Notes under the pieces: model-generated
Databases searched by the model: none
What the model saw: only the letters and a program-made list of their open reading frames with translations
Told to the model about the DNA's origin: nothing
Shown: in pieces, positions 16,602 through 26,606 of the stretch
How the letters are laid out: each line of letters opens with the position of its first letter
How positions within the stretch are numbered: position 1 is the stretch's first letter
Source of the DNA: Anaerolineae bacterium
GTDB lineage: Bacteria > Pseudomonadota > Alphaproteobacteria > DSM-16000 > Inquilinaceae
DNA length: 38,811 bases
Direction: 5' to 3'
Assembly (NCBI GenBank): GCA_028285185.1
Contig: JANQQD010000049.1
Coordinates: forward strand, 1 to 38,811
Program-made: the position numbers and the translations under genes

Positions 16602-18314
16602 ATGCCCTACCGCATGCCGCGTGCGGCCTATGCCGACATGTTCGGACCCACCGTCGGCGACCGTGTGCGCCTGGCCGACACCGACCTGATCATAGAGGTG
16701 GAGCAGGACCGCACTGTCTATGGCGAAGAGGTGAAGTTCGGCGGCGGCAAGGTGATCCGTGACGGCATGGGCCAGTCGCAGACCAGCCGCGCCGACGGCG
16801 CCGTCGATACGGTGATCACCAACGCACTGATCCTCGACCACTGGGGCATCGTGAAGGCCGATATTGGGCTGAAGGACGGGCGCATCGTCGGCATTGGCAA
16901 GGCCGGCAATCCCGACGTCCAGCCGGGCGTCGACATCGTCATCGGCCCTGGCACAGAAGCGATCGCGGGCGAAGGCAAGATCGTCACCGCCGGCGGGCTG
17001 GACGTGCACATCCACTTCATCTGCCCCCAGCAGATCGACGATGCGCTGATGAGCGGCATCACGACGATGATGGGCGGCGGCACCGGCCCCGCCACCGGCA
17101 CCAACGCCACGACCTGCACACCGGGCGCCTGGCACATCGCCCGCATGATCCAGGCAGCCGAAGCCTTCCCGATGAACCTCGGCTTTTTCGGCAAGGGCAA
17201 TGCCAGCCTGCCTGCAGAGCTGGAGGCCCAGGTGCGCGCCGGTGCCTGCGGGCTGAAGCTGCACGAAGATTGGGGCACGACGCCTGCGGCCATCGACTGC
17301 TGCCTCGGCGTCGCAGATGCCTACGACGTTCAGGTGCTGATTCACACCGACACGCTGAACGAAAGCGGGTTCGTCGAGAACACGGTCGCTGCCTTCGCCG
17401 GCCGCACCATCCACGCGTTCCACACGGAAGGTGCCGGCGGCGGCCATGCGCCGGACATCATCAAGGTGTGCGGGCTGGCCAACGTCATCCCGTCGTCGAC
17501 CAACCCGACGCGGCCCTTCACCGTTAACACGCTCGACGAACACCTCGACATGCTGATGGTGTGCCATCACCTGGACAAGTCGATCCCCGAAGACGTGGCC
17601 TTCGCCGAAAGCCGCATCCGGCGCGAGACCATCGCGGCGGAAGACATCCTGCACGACATGGGCGCGTTCTCGATCATCGCGTCGGACAGTCAGGCGATGG
17701 GCCGTGTCGGCGAGGTGGTGATCCGCACCTGGCAGACGGCCGACAAGATGAAGAAGCAGCGTGGGTCGCTGCCCGGCGAGACCGGTGACAACGACAACCT
17801 GCGGGCCAAGCGTTATGTGGCCAAATACACGATCAACCCGGCCATCGCCCACGGCATTGCCGACCATGTCGGCTCCGTGGAGGTCGGCAAGCTGGCCGAC
17901 CTCGTCCTGTGGCGGCCGGCCTTCTTCGGCGTGAAGCCCGACATGGTGCTGAAATGCGGCACCATCGCTGCGGCCATCATGGGCGACCCGAACGCTTCGA
18001 TCCCGACGCCGCAGCCGGAGCACTACCGACCGATGTTCGGCGCCTTCGGCCGATCGCTGACCGAAAGCGCGGTGACGTTCGTGAGCCGGGCATCGATGGA
18101 GGCGGACGTTGCCCGTGCTTATGGACTGTCGCGCACGCTGCTGGCCGTCGGCAATACGCGCGCCGGCATCTCCAAGTCCGCCATGATCCACAACAGCCTG
18201 ACGCCGGAGATCGAGGTGGATCCGGAGACCTATGAGGTCCGCGCAGACGGTGCGCTGTTGACTTGCGAGCCGGCAGAGAGTCTACCCATGGCGCAGCGGT
18301 ACTTCCTCTATTGA
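16602..18314 (+). CDS. ureC: Urease subunit alpha (catalytic)
   Basis: A 570-residue nickel amidohydrolase carrying the active site. All key residues are visible: HIH at 136/138, the carbamylated lysine Lys219 in GLKLHEDWG, His248 in [10 protein letters not shown], His274 in [10 protein letters not shown], the flap Cys321-His322 in VCHHLDK, and Asp362 in ASDSQAMGR. These match the standard enzyme numbering shifted by two. The protein starts [20 protein letters not shown], the usual N-terminus. It is preceded by an AGGAG ribosome-binding site at the end of ureB. Nothing suggests loss of function. Confidence 0.98.
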   Translation: MPYRMPRAAYADMFGPTVGDRVRLADTDLIIEVEQDRTVYGEEVKFGGGKVIRDGMGQSQTSRADGAVDTVITNALILDHWGIVKADIGLKDGRIVGIGKAGNPDVQPGVDIVIGPGTEAIAGEGKIVTAGGLDVHIHFICPQQIDDALMSGITTMMGGGTGPATGTNATTCTPGAWHIARMIQAAEAFPMNLGFFGKGNASLPAELEAQVRAGACGLKLHEDWGTTPAAIDCCLGVADAYDVQVLIHTDTLNESGFVENTVAAFAGRTIHAFHTEGAGGGHAPDIIKVCGLANVIPSSTNPTRPFTVNTLDEHLDMLMVCHHLDKSIPEDVAFAESRIRRETIAAEDILHDMGAFSIIASDSQAMGRVGEVVIRTWQTADKMKKQRGSLPGETGDNDNLRAKRYVAKYTINPAIAHGIADHVGSVEVGKLADLVLWRPAFFGVKPDMVLKCGTIAAAIMGDPNASIPTPQPEHYRPMFGAFGRSLTESAVTFVSRASMEADVARAYGLSRTLLAVGNTRAGISKSAMIHNSLTPEIEVDPETYEVRADGALLTCEPAESLPMAQRYFLY

Positions 18315-18326
18315 GCGGCCAGGGCC

Positions 18327-18821
18327 ATGGATGACTCCGCCCTTCTCGATCGCGCGGTTGCCGTCGCCCGGCATGGCGACTGGCCGCCGGATCAGGCGTC
18401 GGACAGCGTCACCCTTCCCTTCGACTTGCGCCATCGCCGGCGGATACGCCTGACGACCGATCGCGGCGCAGCTCTGCTGCTTGATTTGGAGCATGCAACG
18501 GCACTGTCCGAGGGCGACGGGCTTAGGCTCCAGACCGGCGGGTGGATCGCCGTAAGGGCGGCGCCGGAGACGGTGCTGGAGGTACGCGGCCGCGACGCGC
18601 TCCATCTCATGCGGCTGGCCTGGCACCTCGGCAACCGCCACCTCGCCTGCGATATCGGGAACGACCGGCTGCTGATCCGCCCCGATCCGGTCATCGCCGA
18701 CATGCTGGGTGGCCTTGGAGCCTTCGTCACAGAGATCGAGGCTCCGTTTCAGCCGGAGGGCGGTGCTTATGGCGGCAGCCATGGCCATCACGCAGGGGCG
18801 GGGCATGCTGACGAACACTGA
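18327..18821 (+). CDS. ureE: Urease accessory protein UreE (nickel metallochaperone)
   Basis: A 164-residue dimeric chaperone that delivers nickel to the UreG-containing complex. The N-terminal beta domain includes LPFDLRHRRRIRL and LEHATALSEGDGL; the C-terminal metallochaperone domain contains the conserved LAWHLGNRHLACDI, with the metal-binding His of GNRH, and LLIRPDPVIADML. The C-terminal tail is short but His-rich ([16 protein letters not shown], six histidines), likely extra nickel-binding sites. It starts 12 bp after ureC. Its 3' end overlaps the 5' end of ureF by about 50 bases if ureF starts at 18769. Confidence 0.96.
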   Translation: MDDSALLDRAVAVARHGDWPPDQASDSVTLPFDLRHRRRIRLTTDRGAALLLDLEHATALSEGDGLRLQTGGWIAVRAAPETVLEVRGRDALHLMRLAWHLGNRHLACDIGNDRLLIRPDPVIADMLGGLGAFVTEIEAPFQPEGGAYGGSHGHHAGAGHADEH

Positions 18822-19500
18822 AGCCCTGCTGCGGCTGCAGTCCTGGCTTTCGCCAGCCTTTCCGACCGGTGCGTTCAGCTATTCCCATGGGCTTGAGACG
18901 GCGATTGCGGACGGCCTGGTGACGGACGCCGACGGCCTGGAAGCCTGGCTTTCCGGGATTCTGCGTTACGGTGCCGGCCGCTCGGACGCCTGGCTCTTGA
19001 CCGACACATTCGAGGCCGTGCGAGAGCGGAGCTCGAACCGGCTGATGGAGGCCGCTGAACTGGGGATGGCTCTGTCGGGTGCCGCGGAGCTGTCGCTGGA
19101 GGCCCGCTCGCAGGGGATGGCCTTCTTCGCGACGGTGCGGGCCGTATGGCCGGCGCCGGGGCTCGACTGGGCGACCGACACACTCATGCGCGCGGAGCTT
19201 CCCGCAACGCTGCCGGTCGCCACCGGGATCGCAGGCGCGGCGCATGGCATCCCGATGGATGCGCTTGTGGCGCTCTACCTGAATGCGTTTGCCGCCAATC
19301 TGGTGTCGGCGGGCGTCCGGCTGATCCCGCTGGGGCAGACCGACGGGCAGCGCGTTACGGCCGCACTGGAACCGGTGGTGGCGGAGGCCGCAACACGCAG
19401 CCTGGAACGCGAAGAGCCGGAGCCGGCGAACGCGACGGTCATGGTGGACATCTGTGCCATGCTTCACGAAACCCAATACACGCGCCTGTTCCGCTCATGA
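18769..19500 (+). CDS. ureF: Urease accessory protein UreF
   Basis: About 243 residues. UreF bridges UreD and UreG and controls GTP-dependent nickel insertion. Diagnostic motifs are [20 protein letters not shown] followed by HGLE near the N-terminus and [20 protein letters not shown] near residue 185. The C-terminal end [11 protein letters not shown] is also typical. The start is uncertain: ATG 18769 has GGAGGG eight bases upstream but overlaps ureE by 53 bases; ATG 18805 (MLTNTEALL) would match many homologues better and overlap by 17. The stop overlaps the ureG start (ATGA). Confidence 0.93.
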   Translation: MAAAMAITQGRGMLTNTEALLRLQSWLSPAFPTGAFSYSHGLETAIADGLVTDADGLEAWLSGILRYGAGRSDAWLLTDTFEAVRERSSNRLMEAAELGMALSGAAELSLEARSQGMAFFATVRAVWPAPGLDWATDTLMRAELPATLPVATGIAGAAHGIPMDALVALYLNAFAANLVSAGVRLIPLGQTDGQRVTAALEPVVAEAATRSLEREEPEPANATVMVDICAMLHETQYTRLFRS

Positions 19501-20129
19501 CGGTGCGTCCCGATACCTCCCATGGCCCGCTCAGGGTCGGCATCGGCGGCCCGGTCGGCTCCGGCAAGACGGCCCTGGCGGAAGCTCTGTGCAAACGCCT
19601 GCGCGACCGTATCGACATGTTCGTCGTCACCAATGACATCTATACGAAAGAGGATCAGCAGATCCTGACGCGCGCCGGCGCCCTTCCGGCAGACCGCATC
19701 ATGGGCGTGGAAACGGGCGGCTGCCCACACACGGCGATTAGGGAAGACGCGTCGATCAATCTCGCAGCGCTGGATGAGATGCGAACGCGTTTCCCGAGCG
19801 CCGCGATCGCCCTGATCGAAAGCGGCGGCGACAACCTTGCGGCCACGTTCAGCCCCGAGCTTGCAGATCTGACGATCTACGTGATCGACGTGGCGGCGGG
19901 CGAGAAGATCCCGCGCAAAGGAGGCCCCGGCATCACGCGCTCGGACCTGCTGGTGATCAACAAGATTGATCTGGCACCGCTGGTCGGCGCCGACCTTGCC
20001 GTCATGGACGCCGACACGCGCCGCATGCGCGGCGAGCGGCCCTACGTTTTCACCAACCTGAAGACCGGCGATGGTTTGGACCGGGTGATCGACTTCATCG
20101 GGACGAGCGGGGGCGTCGCGCTTCGATAA
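19497..20129 (+). CDS. ureG: Urease accessory GTPase UreG
   Basis: A 210-residue SIMIBI-class GTPase that carries nickel and drives urease activation by GTP hydrolysis. P-loop [11 protein letters not shown], the [15 protein letters not shown] segment, the metal-binding Cys-Pro-His in [31 protein letters not shown] and the guanine-specificity NKID are all present. Length is typical. ATG 19497 overlaps the ureF stop by 4 bases. It is the last gene of the run and is followed by a long hairpin at 20147-20221. No nickel transporter gene follows within the window. Confidence 0.97.
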   Translation: MTVRPDTSHGPLRVGIGGPVGSGKTALAEALCKRLRDRIDMFVVTNDIYTKEDQQILTRAGALPADRIMGVETGGCPHTAIREDASINLAALDEMRTRFPSAAIALIESGGDNLAATFSPELADLTIYVIDVAAGEKIPRKGGPGITRSDLLVINKIDLAPLVGADLAVMDADTRRMRGERPYVFTNLKTGDGLDRVIDFIGTSGGVALR

Positions 20130-20146
20130 GCACTGTGCGCTCCCGT

Positions 20147-20221
20147 AGGTCGGCGTTGAGGCGAAGCCGAAACCCGACGCGAACGCCGTCTGTCGGGTCG
20201 CGCTTCGCTTGACGCCGACCT
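20147..20221. terminator. Long imperfect hairpin between convergent ureG and ispG
   Basis: The outer arms AGGTCGGCG (20147-20155) and CGCCGACCT (20213-20221) are perfect complements, and the inner ACCCGAC (20172-20178) pairs with GTCGGGT (20192-20198). Between them GGCGAAGC and GCTTCGCT also pair partly, giving a stem of about 30 bp. The position between two 3' ends fits a bidirectional terminator. The TCGGGT...GCTTCGC...CCGAC style resembles dispersed REP-like palindromes, so it could be a repeat element used as a terminator. Confidence 0.65.
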
Positions 20222-20232
20222 GCTGGCGACGG

Positions 20233-21369
20233 CTACTCCGCCGCGTCGGCGTGCTGGCTTTCTTCGGCGACCTTGGCGGCCTCGATCGCCGCTGCCTTCT
20301 CCTCGACCAGCCCGACCAGATGGTCGACGATGCTCTGGTCCTGCAGGCGGTGGTGGGGTTGGCCGGCGATATAGATCTGGTGAGTGCCCTTACCGCCGCC
20401 GGTCAGGCCGATATCGGTCATCAGCGCCTCGCCGGGGCCGTTGACGACGCAGCCGATCACCGAGACCGTCAGCGGCGTGGTGATATGGGCCAGGCGCTCT
20501 TCGAGCACTTTCACGGTCTCGATCACTTCGAACTGCTGGCGCGCGCAGGATGGGCAAGAGATCACGTTGACGCCGCGATGGCGCAGGCCCAGCGTCTTCA
20601 GCATGTCGAAGCCGACCTTGATCTCCTCAACCGGGTCGGCCGACAGCGACACGCGGATGGTGTCACCGATGCCGGACCACAGCAGCATGCCAAGGCCAAT
20701 GGAACTCTTCACCGTGCCGGTGCGCAGGCCGCCCGCTTCGGTGATGCCGATATGCAGCGGATAGTCGCAGGCCTCGGCCAGCGCCTGATAGGCCGCTACG
20801 GCCAGGAACACGTCGGACGCCTTGACCGAAATCTTGAACTCGAAGAAGTCCTGATCTTCCAGGATGCGCGCGTGGTTCAGCGCGCTTTCCACCATGGCCT
20901 CGGGACAGGGCTCGCCGTAACGCTCCAAGAGCTCGCGCTCCAGGCTACCGGCATTGACGCCGATGCGCATCGAACAGCCATTGTCGCGCGCGGCCTTCAC
21001 GACCTCGGCCACGCGCGCTGCAGAGCCGATATTGCCCGGATTGATGCGCAGGCACGCCGCCCCCGCCTCCGCCGCCTCGATCGCGCGCTTGTAGTGGAAA
21101 TGGATGTCGGCGACGATCGGCACCGTCACCTCGGGGACGATCTCCTTCAGCGCTGCAGTCGACTCTTCGTCAGGGCAGGAGACGCGCACGATATCGGCGC
21201 CCGCGATCTCCAGCCCGCGGATCTGCGCGATCGTGGCCTCGACATCGGTTGTCAGCGTGTTGGTCATGGACTGCACGCTGATGGGCGCATCGCCGCCGAC
21301 GGGCACCTTGCCCACATGGATCTGGCGGCAGGCACGGCGGTGGATCTCGCGATAGGGTCGAACGCTCAT
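20233..21369 (-). CDS. ispG: 4-hydroxy-3-methylbut-2-en-1-yl diphosphate synthase IspG (GcpE)
   Basis: A 378-residue [4Fe-4S] enzyme of the MEP isoprenoid pathway that converts methylerythritol cyclodiphosphate to HMBPP. Motifs are [15 protein letters not shown] and [14 protein letters not shown] near the N-terminus, then [29 protein letters not shown] and [17 protein letters not shown]. The cluster ligands are in SCPSC and [12 protein letters not shown]. The C-terminal tail after YIAG is short and Ala-rich. ATG 21369 gives the expected [16 protein letters not shown] start and has AAGGGG upstream. It follows rodZ on the same strand with about 140 bp between them; rodZ-ispG adjacency is conserved in many proteobacteria. 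Confidence 0.97.
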   Translation of the reverse strand: MSVRPYREIHRRACRQIHVGKVPVGGDAPISVQSMTNTLTTDVEATIAQIRGLEIAGADIVRVSCPDEESTAALKEIVPEVTVPIVADIHFHYKRAIEAAEAGAACLRINPGNIGSAARVAEVVKAARDNGCSMRIGVNAGSLERELLERYGEPCPEAMVESALNHARILEDQDFFEFKISVKASDVFLAVAAYQALAEACDYPLHIGITEAGGLRTGTVKSSIGLGMLLWSGIGDTIRVSLSADPVEEIKVGFDMLKTLGLRHRGVNVISCPSCARQQFEVIETVKVLEERLAHITTPLTVSVIGCVVNGPGEALMTDIGLTGGGKGTHQIYIAGQPHHRLQDQSIVDHLVGLVEEKAAAIEAAKVAEESQHADAAE

Positions 21370-21511
21370 GGGGCCCCTTGCGCCTCAGGAGGAGGACTGG
21401 ACGGTGATGCGGTTCAAGGTGGGGTTATAGCGGAGTATCGACAACCGAGAAAGCGATGCGGGCCGCGGCCGACTGCCCCGCCGCGCAGGCGGAGGCGCGC
21501 CATGCGGCGCG

Positions 21512-22690
21512 TCACTGAACCCGCCGCATCAGCGCCCCGGCATCCAGCGAGACGTCGCGTACGACCTCGCCGTCCCGTCCAAGCGACGGGACGCGACTCC
21601 CGTCGACCTCGATCGAGAGCGCGCCGGCATTACCCGTATCGAGCCTCAGGCCGCTACCGTCGGGCACCTCATAGGCGTCCCCCGGCTGCAGCACGCGGGT
21701 CATCACCAGCCGGCCGTTCTGATCGCGCACCTGCACCCAGCTCATATCCGTGGCGTGGATGATCACCCGGCCGTCGCCTTCCGCTGCCTCCGCACGCAGC
21801 CCCGCCTCCGGCGGGCGCGGCGGCTGCTCCGCCTCCGCATCCACCGCGGGCGGAGCAGAGGCGACGGTCATCGGCTCTCTGCCATCCAACGCCTCAGCAG
21901 CCTCCGGATCGGGGGTCACAGGGTCGGTGACCGCAGGATCCAGGTCAGCCGTCACGGGCTCAGCCGCACCTGCCTCCGGCGCCGTTGCCCCAGGTTCGGC
22001 CCGATGCACAACGGCTGCCGGCGCCTCCACGGCATCTGCGGTCGGTTCGGCCGACGCCGGCGATGGATCCGGGTCGATATCCACAGGCTCCACAGGCGCC
22101 GGCTCCGCCCTCGCCACGCTCGGCTGGTGCCGCGGTTCGGTCGGTCCGTCTTCCGGCGGCGCAGCATCTGCAGGATCGTCACTGAGCCATGCCGTCCAGC
22201 GCTCCGGAAGGTCGGGCAGCAGGTCGACCAGCTGGCGGTCCGTGGAGCTGGCATAGTACCAGCTTCCATAGGCAAGTCCGGCCAGGATGACTGCGATCAA
22301 GAGGAACGCCGCTCCGGGCATCCGCCCCTCGGGCGGCGGCGTGGGGAAGACGAGCTGTGTTGCCTTGTTGAACCCGCTCATCTCGTCCTTGAAGCGCCGG
22401 ACAAGATCCTCAGCGTCGAGCTCAAGCAGTTCGGCATAGCTGCGTACGAAACCGTGTGCGTAGGTGGCCCCCGGCAGGTCGCCGAAGCGGCCATCCTCCA
22501 TCGCTTCGATGAAGATGCGGCGGATTCGCAGGGTCTCGGCAATGTCGGGCACCGAATATCCTGCGGCCATCCGCGATTCCCGCAGGATATGGCCGACCGT
22601 CGCATCGTCGGGAATGAACGGGGTACCCGAATACCTGCCAGGGCCGGCCGACCCGGCCGGATAGGCCGACTGATCGTCCTCTGGAGTCAT
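21512..22690 (-). CDS. rodZ: RodZ-like cytoskeletal/cell-shape protein (HTH + TM + DUF4115)
   Basis: A 392-residue bitopic membrane protein. Residues about 30-105 form a RodZ-type helix-turn-helix (VGHILRESRMAAGYSVPDIA and YAHGFVRSYAEL), which in E. coli binds MreB. One transmembrane helix spans about 126-147 (GAAFLLIAVILAGLAYGSWYYA). A long low-complexity linker rich in Pro, Ala, Glu and Asp follows (about 170-300). The C-terminal beta domain of the DUF4115 type starts near GRVIIHATDMSWVQVRD. ATG 22690 (MTPEDDQ) is chosen; ATG 22720 is possible and adds ten residues. Downstream ispG supports the assignment. The linker is much longer than the folded domains, as in other alphaproteobacterial members. 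Confidence 0.9.
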   Translation of the reverse strand: MTPEDDQSAYPAGSAGPGRYSGTPFIPDDATVGHILRESRMAAGYSVPDIAETLRIRRIFIEAMEDGRFGDLPGATYAHGFVRSYAELLELDAEDLVRRFKDEMSGFNKATQLVFPTPPPEGRMPGAAFLLIAVILAGLAYGSWYYASSTDRQLVDLLPDLPERWTAWLSDDPADAAPPEDGPTEPRHQPSVARAEPAPVEPVDIDPDPSPASAEPTADAVEAPAAVVHRAEPGATAPEAGAAEPVTADLDPAVTDPVTPDPEAAEALDGREPMTVASAPPAVDAEAEQPPRPPEAGLRAEAAEGDGRVIIHATDMSWVQVRDQNGRLVMTRVLQPGDAYEVPDGSGLRLDTGNAGALSIEVDGSRVPSLGRDGEVVRDVSLDAGALMRRVQ

Positions 22691-22896
22691 CTCAAACAAA
22701 TGGTGCCTGCCTTGCGCCATTGTGCCCGCCGTAGCTGGATAGTGTCGATCGCAAGACCTTGGATGCCATTTTCCGCCCCGGTCCGCCCGGCCGTCCATCC
22801 CATGGACAGCACCTAACCGCAGACCAGCAACGCCTGTCTTCTGATTTGTAAACAATTTTGCCGTCAGTATCAAACGCCGAAATGCTAAACCATTTT

Positions 22897-25209
22897 CTAA
22901 ATCTCAATGCTGCGATCCATTGCAAATCCACGAAGTTTTTCCCTGAGACTATGATCGGGGGAGGAGATCAGGCGATCCAGATACCTCTCAAGCTGGCTGA
23001 CCGTCAGCGAGCGGACCATGGCGCGCACCTCACCAATCGCCGTTGGAGCCATCGAAAGTTGCCGGAAACCTATGCCAACCAAGGCCATGGCTTCAAGGGG
23101 GCGAGCCGCCATTTCGCCGCACAAACTGACGGAAACGCCCTGCTCGGAACAGCGCGCAACCAACTCGCGCAGCATGGTCAGCACGGCCGGAGACAGCGCG
23201 TCGTACCGCTGGGCCAGCGGCGGGCTTGCCCGGTCGCAAGCGAACAAATACTGCAACAAGTCATTTGAGCCGACGGCAATGAAGTCGACTCGAGCCAAGA
23301 GTGCCGTCAACTGCCAGAACAGCGCCGGCACCTCCAGCATCACGCCGACCCTGAGCCGCTCTGGCAACGGCTCGTTCAGCAGCCTTGCGCGCTCCAGTTC
23401 CTTATCCAACAGGGCCCTGGCGGCATCCACCTCGGCCACTTCGGCGACGAGCGGAAACATGATGCCGATGGACCGACCTGCGGCCGCACGGATCAGCGCG
23501 CGGAGCTGGCGGCGCATCAGCGCCGGGCGGTCGAGGCCGATGCGGATGGCACGCCAGCCAAGCGCCGGGTTCTCCGTCGGCTCGTCCTTCAGGTAGGGCA
23601 GGAACTTGTCGCCGCCGATGTCGAGCGTGCGGAACATCACCGGCTTGCCGTCGGCCTGGTCGAGAACGGTGCGGTACAGCCGCGTCTGCTCGTTGACATC
23701 CGGAAAATCGGATCGAACCATGAACGGAATCTCGGTCCGATAAAGCCCGATCCCGTCCGCGCCCGTCGTCGCCAGATGCGGCACATCGGCGAGCAGCCCC
23801 GCATTCATCCACAGGCCGACGCGCACGCCATCCTTCGATTCCGCCGGCAGGTGGGCGCCGGCCTCCCGCGCCCGCCGCCGCGCCATCCGCAGGCTCATGG
23901 CGCCTGCGAACATATCCTGAACATCGTCGGCCGGCCGGACGAAGACGTTGCTGTTGTCCGCATCCACGATCACCGGGTCCCACGGCTCGATCGTGCTCAT
24001 GGCGTCAAGGCAGCGGCCGACGACAGGGATCCCCATGGCCCGCGCCAGGATCGCCACATGGCTGGTGGACGACCCGTCTTCCAGCACCAGCGCGCGCAGC
24101 CGCGACTGCTCATAGTCGAGCAGTTCGGCAGGGCCGATGGCGCGCGCGATCAGCACGGCATCATCGGGCAGTGTGCCAAAGGCTGCCGAGGCCCGGCCGG
24201 AAAGATGCATCAACAGCCGGTTGGCAAGGTCGTCCAGGTCCAGAAGCCGTTCGCGCAGATAGTGGTCTGCAAGATGGCCGAGACGGGCATGCGTGTCGTT
24301 CTGCACCCGCTGCACGGCCGCTTCGGCGGTCAGGCCCGTGCGGATCACCTCGGCGATCCGGCTGAGCCAGCCCCGATCGCGCGAGAACATCCGGTATGTT
24401 TCCAGGATGTCCCGGCTTTCCTCCTTCTCCGCCAGCACCGGGTTGGACAGCAGATCGTCCAGTGCGTCCTGCATGCTCGCCACGGCGGCCCGGAAGCGGG
24501 CAAGCTCTGCGGTCGGGTCGTCCGCCACCATCTCGCGGATCGTCAAGATCGGCCGATGCAGAACGGCACGCCCCATGGCCAGACCGCCGTTCAGCCGCAG
24601 GCCGACCAGGCGGGCAGGCAGGATCTGAGAGGGGGCGTCGGGCCTGGCCGCACTGCCCGGCTCCGCCGGCACGCCCACCGCCACAAGCTCTGCGACGACC
24701 ATGGCGACCGTCTGCAGCGTTTCGATCTCTTCCTCATGGTAGACGCGGCGATGCTGGTTCTGCACGACCAGCACGCCGCGCACCTGGCTGCCACGCAATA
24801 CCGGCACGCCCATCAGTGATTGATAGGGGTCTTCGCCCGTCTCAGGCCGATAGGCGAAATTGGGATGCTCTGGAGCGTTGGCGATCGCCGTCGGCCGGCC
24901 CGTCGCCGCGATCTGGCCGACCAGCCCCTCCCCGATCCTGAGGCGGGTGCGGTGCACGGCGCTGGCATTGAGGCCGTGCGTCGCAAACAGCTCAAGCACG
25001 TCGCCGGGTCGGACGACATAGCAAGAACACACTTCGGCAACGGTTTCAGAAGCGACGAGACGGACGATCTTATCCAGACGCGCCTGCAGGGCGTCGCTGC
25101 CCGCCATGATGTCGCGCAGCCGCGCCATCATGCGCCGGGCAGAGATGATCACGCCGCGATCCGGCGCCGAGGGGCGGCCGGTGCCGCCGCCCCCCGCTGC
25201 CGGCGGCAT
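22897..25209 (-). CDS. ptsP: Phosphoenolpyruvate--protein phosphotransferase PtsP (enzyme I-Ntr)
   Basis: A 770-residue first enzyme of the nitrogen-related PTS, which passes phosphate from PEP to NPr. An N-terminal GAF domain (about 40-185, including GEGLVGQIAATGRPTAIAN and LMGVPVLRGSQVRGVLVVQN) is followed by the phosphohistidine domain with His384 in GSSTSHVAILARAMGIPVVG. The PEP-binding TIM barrel contains ENPALGWRAIRIGLDRP, FIAVGSNDLLQYLFACDR and the proton-donor Cys697 in SLCGEMAARP. In related bacteria the GAF domain senses glutamine and 2-oxoglutarate. The ATG at 25209 shares one base with the lysC stop (TAATG), so translation is probably coupled; the extra N-terminal Gly/Pro-rich residues could instead be skipped by starting at Met27. 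Confidence 0.96.
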   Translation of the reverse strand: MPPAAGGGGTGRPSAPDRGVIISARRMMARLRDIMAGSDALQARLDKIVRLVASETVAEVCSCYVVRPGDVLELFATHGLNASAVHRTRLRIGEGLVGQIAATGRPTAIANAPEHPNFAYRPETGEDPYQSLMGVPVLRGSQVRGVLVVQNQHRRVYHEEEIETLQTVAMVVAELVAVGVPAEPGSAARPDAPSQILPARLVGLRLNGGLAMGRAVLHRPILTIREMVADDPTAELARFRAAVASMQDALDDLLSNPVLAEKEESRDILETYRMFSRDRGWLSRIAEVIRTGLTAEAAVQRVQNDTHARLGHLADHYLRERLLDLDDLANRLLMHLSGRASAAFGTLPDDAVLIARAIGPAELLDYEQSRLRALVLEDGSSTSHVAILARAMGIPVVGRCLDAMSTIEPWDPVIVDADNSNVFVRPADDVQDMFAGAMSLRMARRRAREAGAHLPAESKDGVRVGLWMNAGLLADVPHLATTGADGIGLYRTEIPFMVRSDFPDVNEQTRLYRTVLDQADGKPVMFRTLDIGGDKFLPYLKDEPTENPALGWRAIRIGLDRPALMRRQLRALIRAAAGRSIGIMFPLVAEVAEVDAARALLDKELERARLLNEPLPERLRVGVMLEVPALFWQLTALLARVDFIAVGSNDLLQYLFACDRASPPLAQRYDALSPAVLTMLRELVARCSEQGVSVSLCGEMAARPLEAMALVGIGFRQLSMAPTAIGEVRAMVRSLTVSQLERYLDRLISSPDHSLREKLRGFAMDRSIEI

Positions 25210-26429
25210 TACTCCGCGTCCAGCCCGTATGCGGCGTGCAGCGCGCGCACCGCCAGTTCGAGATACTGCTCGGCCACAAGAACGCTGATCTTGATCTCCG
25301 AGGTGGAGATCACCTGGATGTTGATGCCGTTCTCAGCAAGGGCGGAGAACATGCGCTTGGCCACACCGGCGTGGCTGCGCATCCCCATGCCGATGACCGA
25401 CAACTTGACGACGTTCTCGTCGGGCCGGAGGCGGCGGTATCCAAGCGCCCCCCGCTGCCCTTCCAGAAGCGCGACGGTCGGCGCCAGCTCCGCCTTGGAG
25501 ACGGTGAAGGTGACATCGGTGGCCTGCCCGTCTTCCGACACGTTCTGCACGATCATGTCGACATTGATGCCGGCATCGGCGAGCGGGCCGAACACAGACG
25601 CAGCCACGCCCGGCCGGTCGGGCACACCCACCACGGTCACCTTCGCCTCATCCCTGCTGTAGGCGATACCGCTGACGATCTCTTGCTCCACGATCTCGTC
25701 CTCATCCACAACCAGTGTGCCGGGCCCGTCGGCGAAGCTGGAAAGCACGCGCAGGGGCACGCCGTGCTTCATCGCCATCTCCACCGACCGGGTCTGGAGA
25801 ACCTTCGCACCCAGCGAGGCCATCTCCAGCATTTCTTCGTATGTGATCTTAGTGAGTTTGCGAGCCCGGCGCACGATCCTGGGATCGGCGGTATAGACGC
25901 CGTCGACATCGGTGTAGATGTCGCACCGGTCCGCCCTCAGAGCGGCCGCGAGCGCCACAGCCGACGTGTCGGACCCGCCGCGGCCGAGTGTGCCGATCCG
26001 CCGGCGCGGCGACACGCCCTGGAAGCCGGCGACTACTGCCACCTCGCCCTCCTCAAGCCGCCGCGCCAGTTCCGTCGCTTCCACGCCGGTGATTCGCGCC
26101 TTGCCGTGCACTTCGTCCGTCGCGATCGGGATCTGCCAGCCGAGCCAGGATCGTGCGGGCACGCCAAGCGTCTGCAGCGCCATCGCCAACAGACCAGACG
26201 TCACCTGCTCGCCGGCCGACACCACCGTGTCGTATTCCCGCGCGTCATGCAGCGGCGTGACGCCGCGGCAGAGACCGACCAGCCTGTCGGTCTCTCCCGC
26301 CATGGCAGACACCACCGTGGCTACCTGATTGCCGCGGTCGACCTCTGCCTTCACCTTTTCCGCGACCACACGTATGCGGTCGAGATCGGCCACCGAAGTG
26401 CCGCCGAATTTCTGTACGATCCGGGCCAT
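25209..26429 (-). CDS. lysC: Aspartate kinase LysC
   Basis: A 406-residue aspartokinase, the first committed step to lysine, threonine, methionine and diaminopimelate. It starts MARIVQKFGGTSVADLDRI, the classical kinase motif. It continues with VVSAMAGETDRLV, VVSAGEQVTSGLLA, TLGRGGSDTSAVALA and TDVDGVYTADPRIV. Two C-terminal ACT domains follow (about 265-405; for example VGVPDRPGVAASVFGPLAD and VIGMGMRSHAGVAKRMF), the site of feedback inhibition by lysine or threonine. The start at 26429 has GGGAG upstream. It is divergent from ubiG across 177 bp and co-transcribed with ptsP, an arrangement seen widely in alphaproteobacteria. Confidence 0.97.
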   Translation of the reverse strand: MARIVQKFGGTSVADLDRIRVVAEKVKAEVDRGNQVATVVSAMAGETDRLVGLCRGVTPLHDAREYDTVVSAGEQVTSGLLAMALQTLGVPARSWLGWQIPIATDEVHGKARITGVEATELARRLEEGEVAVVAGFQGVSPRRRIGTLGRGGSDTSAVALAAALRADRCDIYTDVDGVYTADPRIVRRARKLTKITYEEMLEMASLGAKVLQTRSVEMAMKHGVPLRVLSSFADGPGTLVVDEDEIVEQEIVSGIAYSRDEAKVTVVGVPDRPGVAASVFGPLADAGINVDMIVQNVSEDGQATDVTFTVSKAELAPTVALLEGQRGALGYRRLRPDENVVKLSVIGMGMRSHAGVAKRMFSALAENGINIQVISTSEIKISVLVAEQYLELAVRALHAAYGLDAE

Positions 26430-26606
26430 GAATGAACGCTCCCGGCGCTGACGCCGTCGATCCCCGAAACCTCCGGCCGCTGATGCCGCGCCGGAGACGT
26501 CATACCGCGGGAAGGAACTCACCCTGACGCCACAGGTTGTCGCGGCAGGTACCGGTATCCATACTCTGAACCTCAAGACCCAAGCAAGCCGCCGGATTTG
26601 ACAACG

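Noticed and set aside
16551-18191. Minus-strand open frame of 546 codons
   Set aside because: It is exactly opposite ureC, whose catalytic residues are all present.
20209-21762. Plus-strand open frame of 517 codons
   Set aside because: It is antisense to ispG and the rodZ end, with no domain-like content.
21800-22200. Repeat-like DNA in rodZ
   Set aside because: It is low-complexity coding sequence for a Pro/Ala/Glu linker, not a mobile or tandem repeat element.
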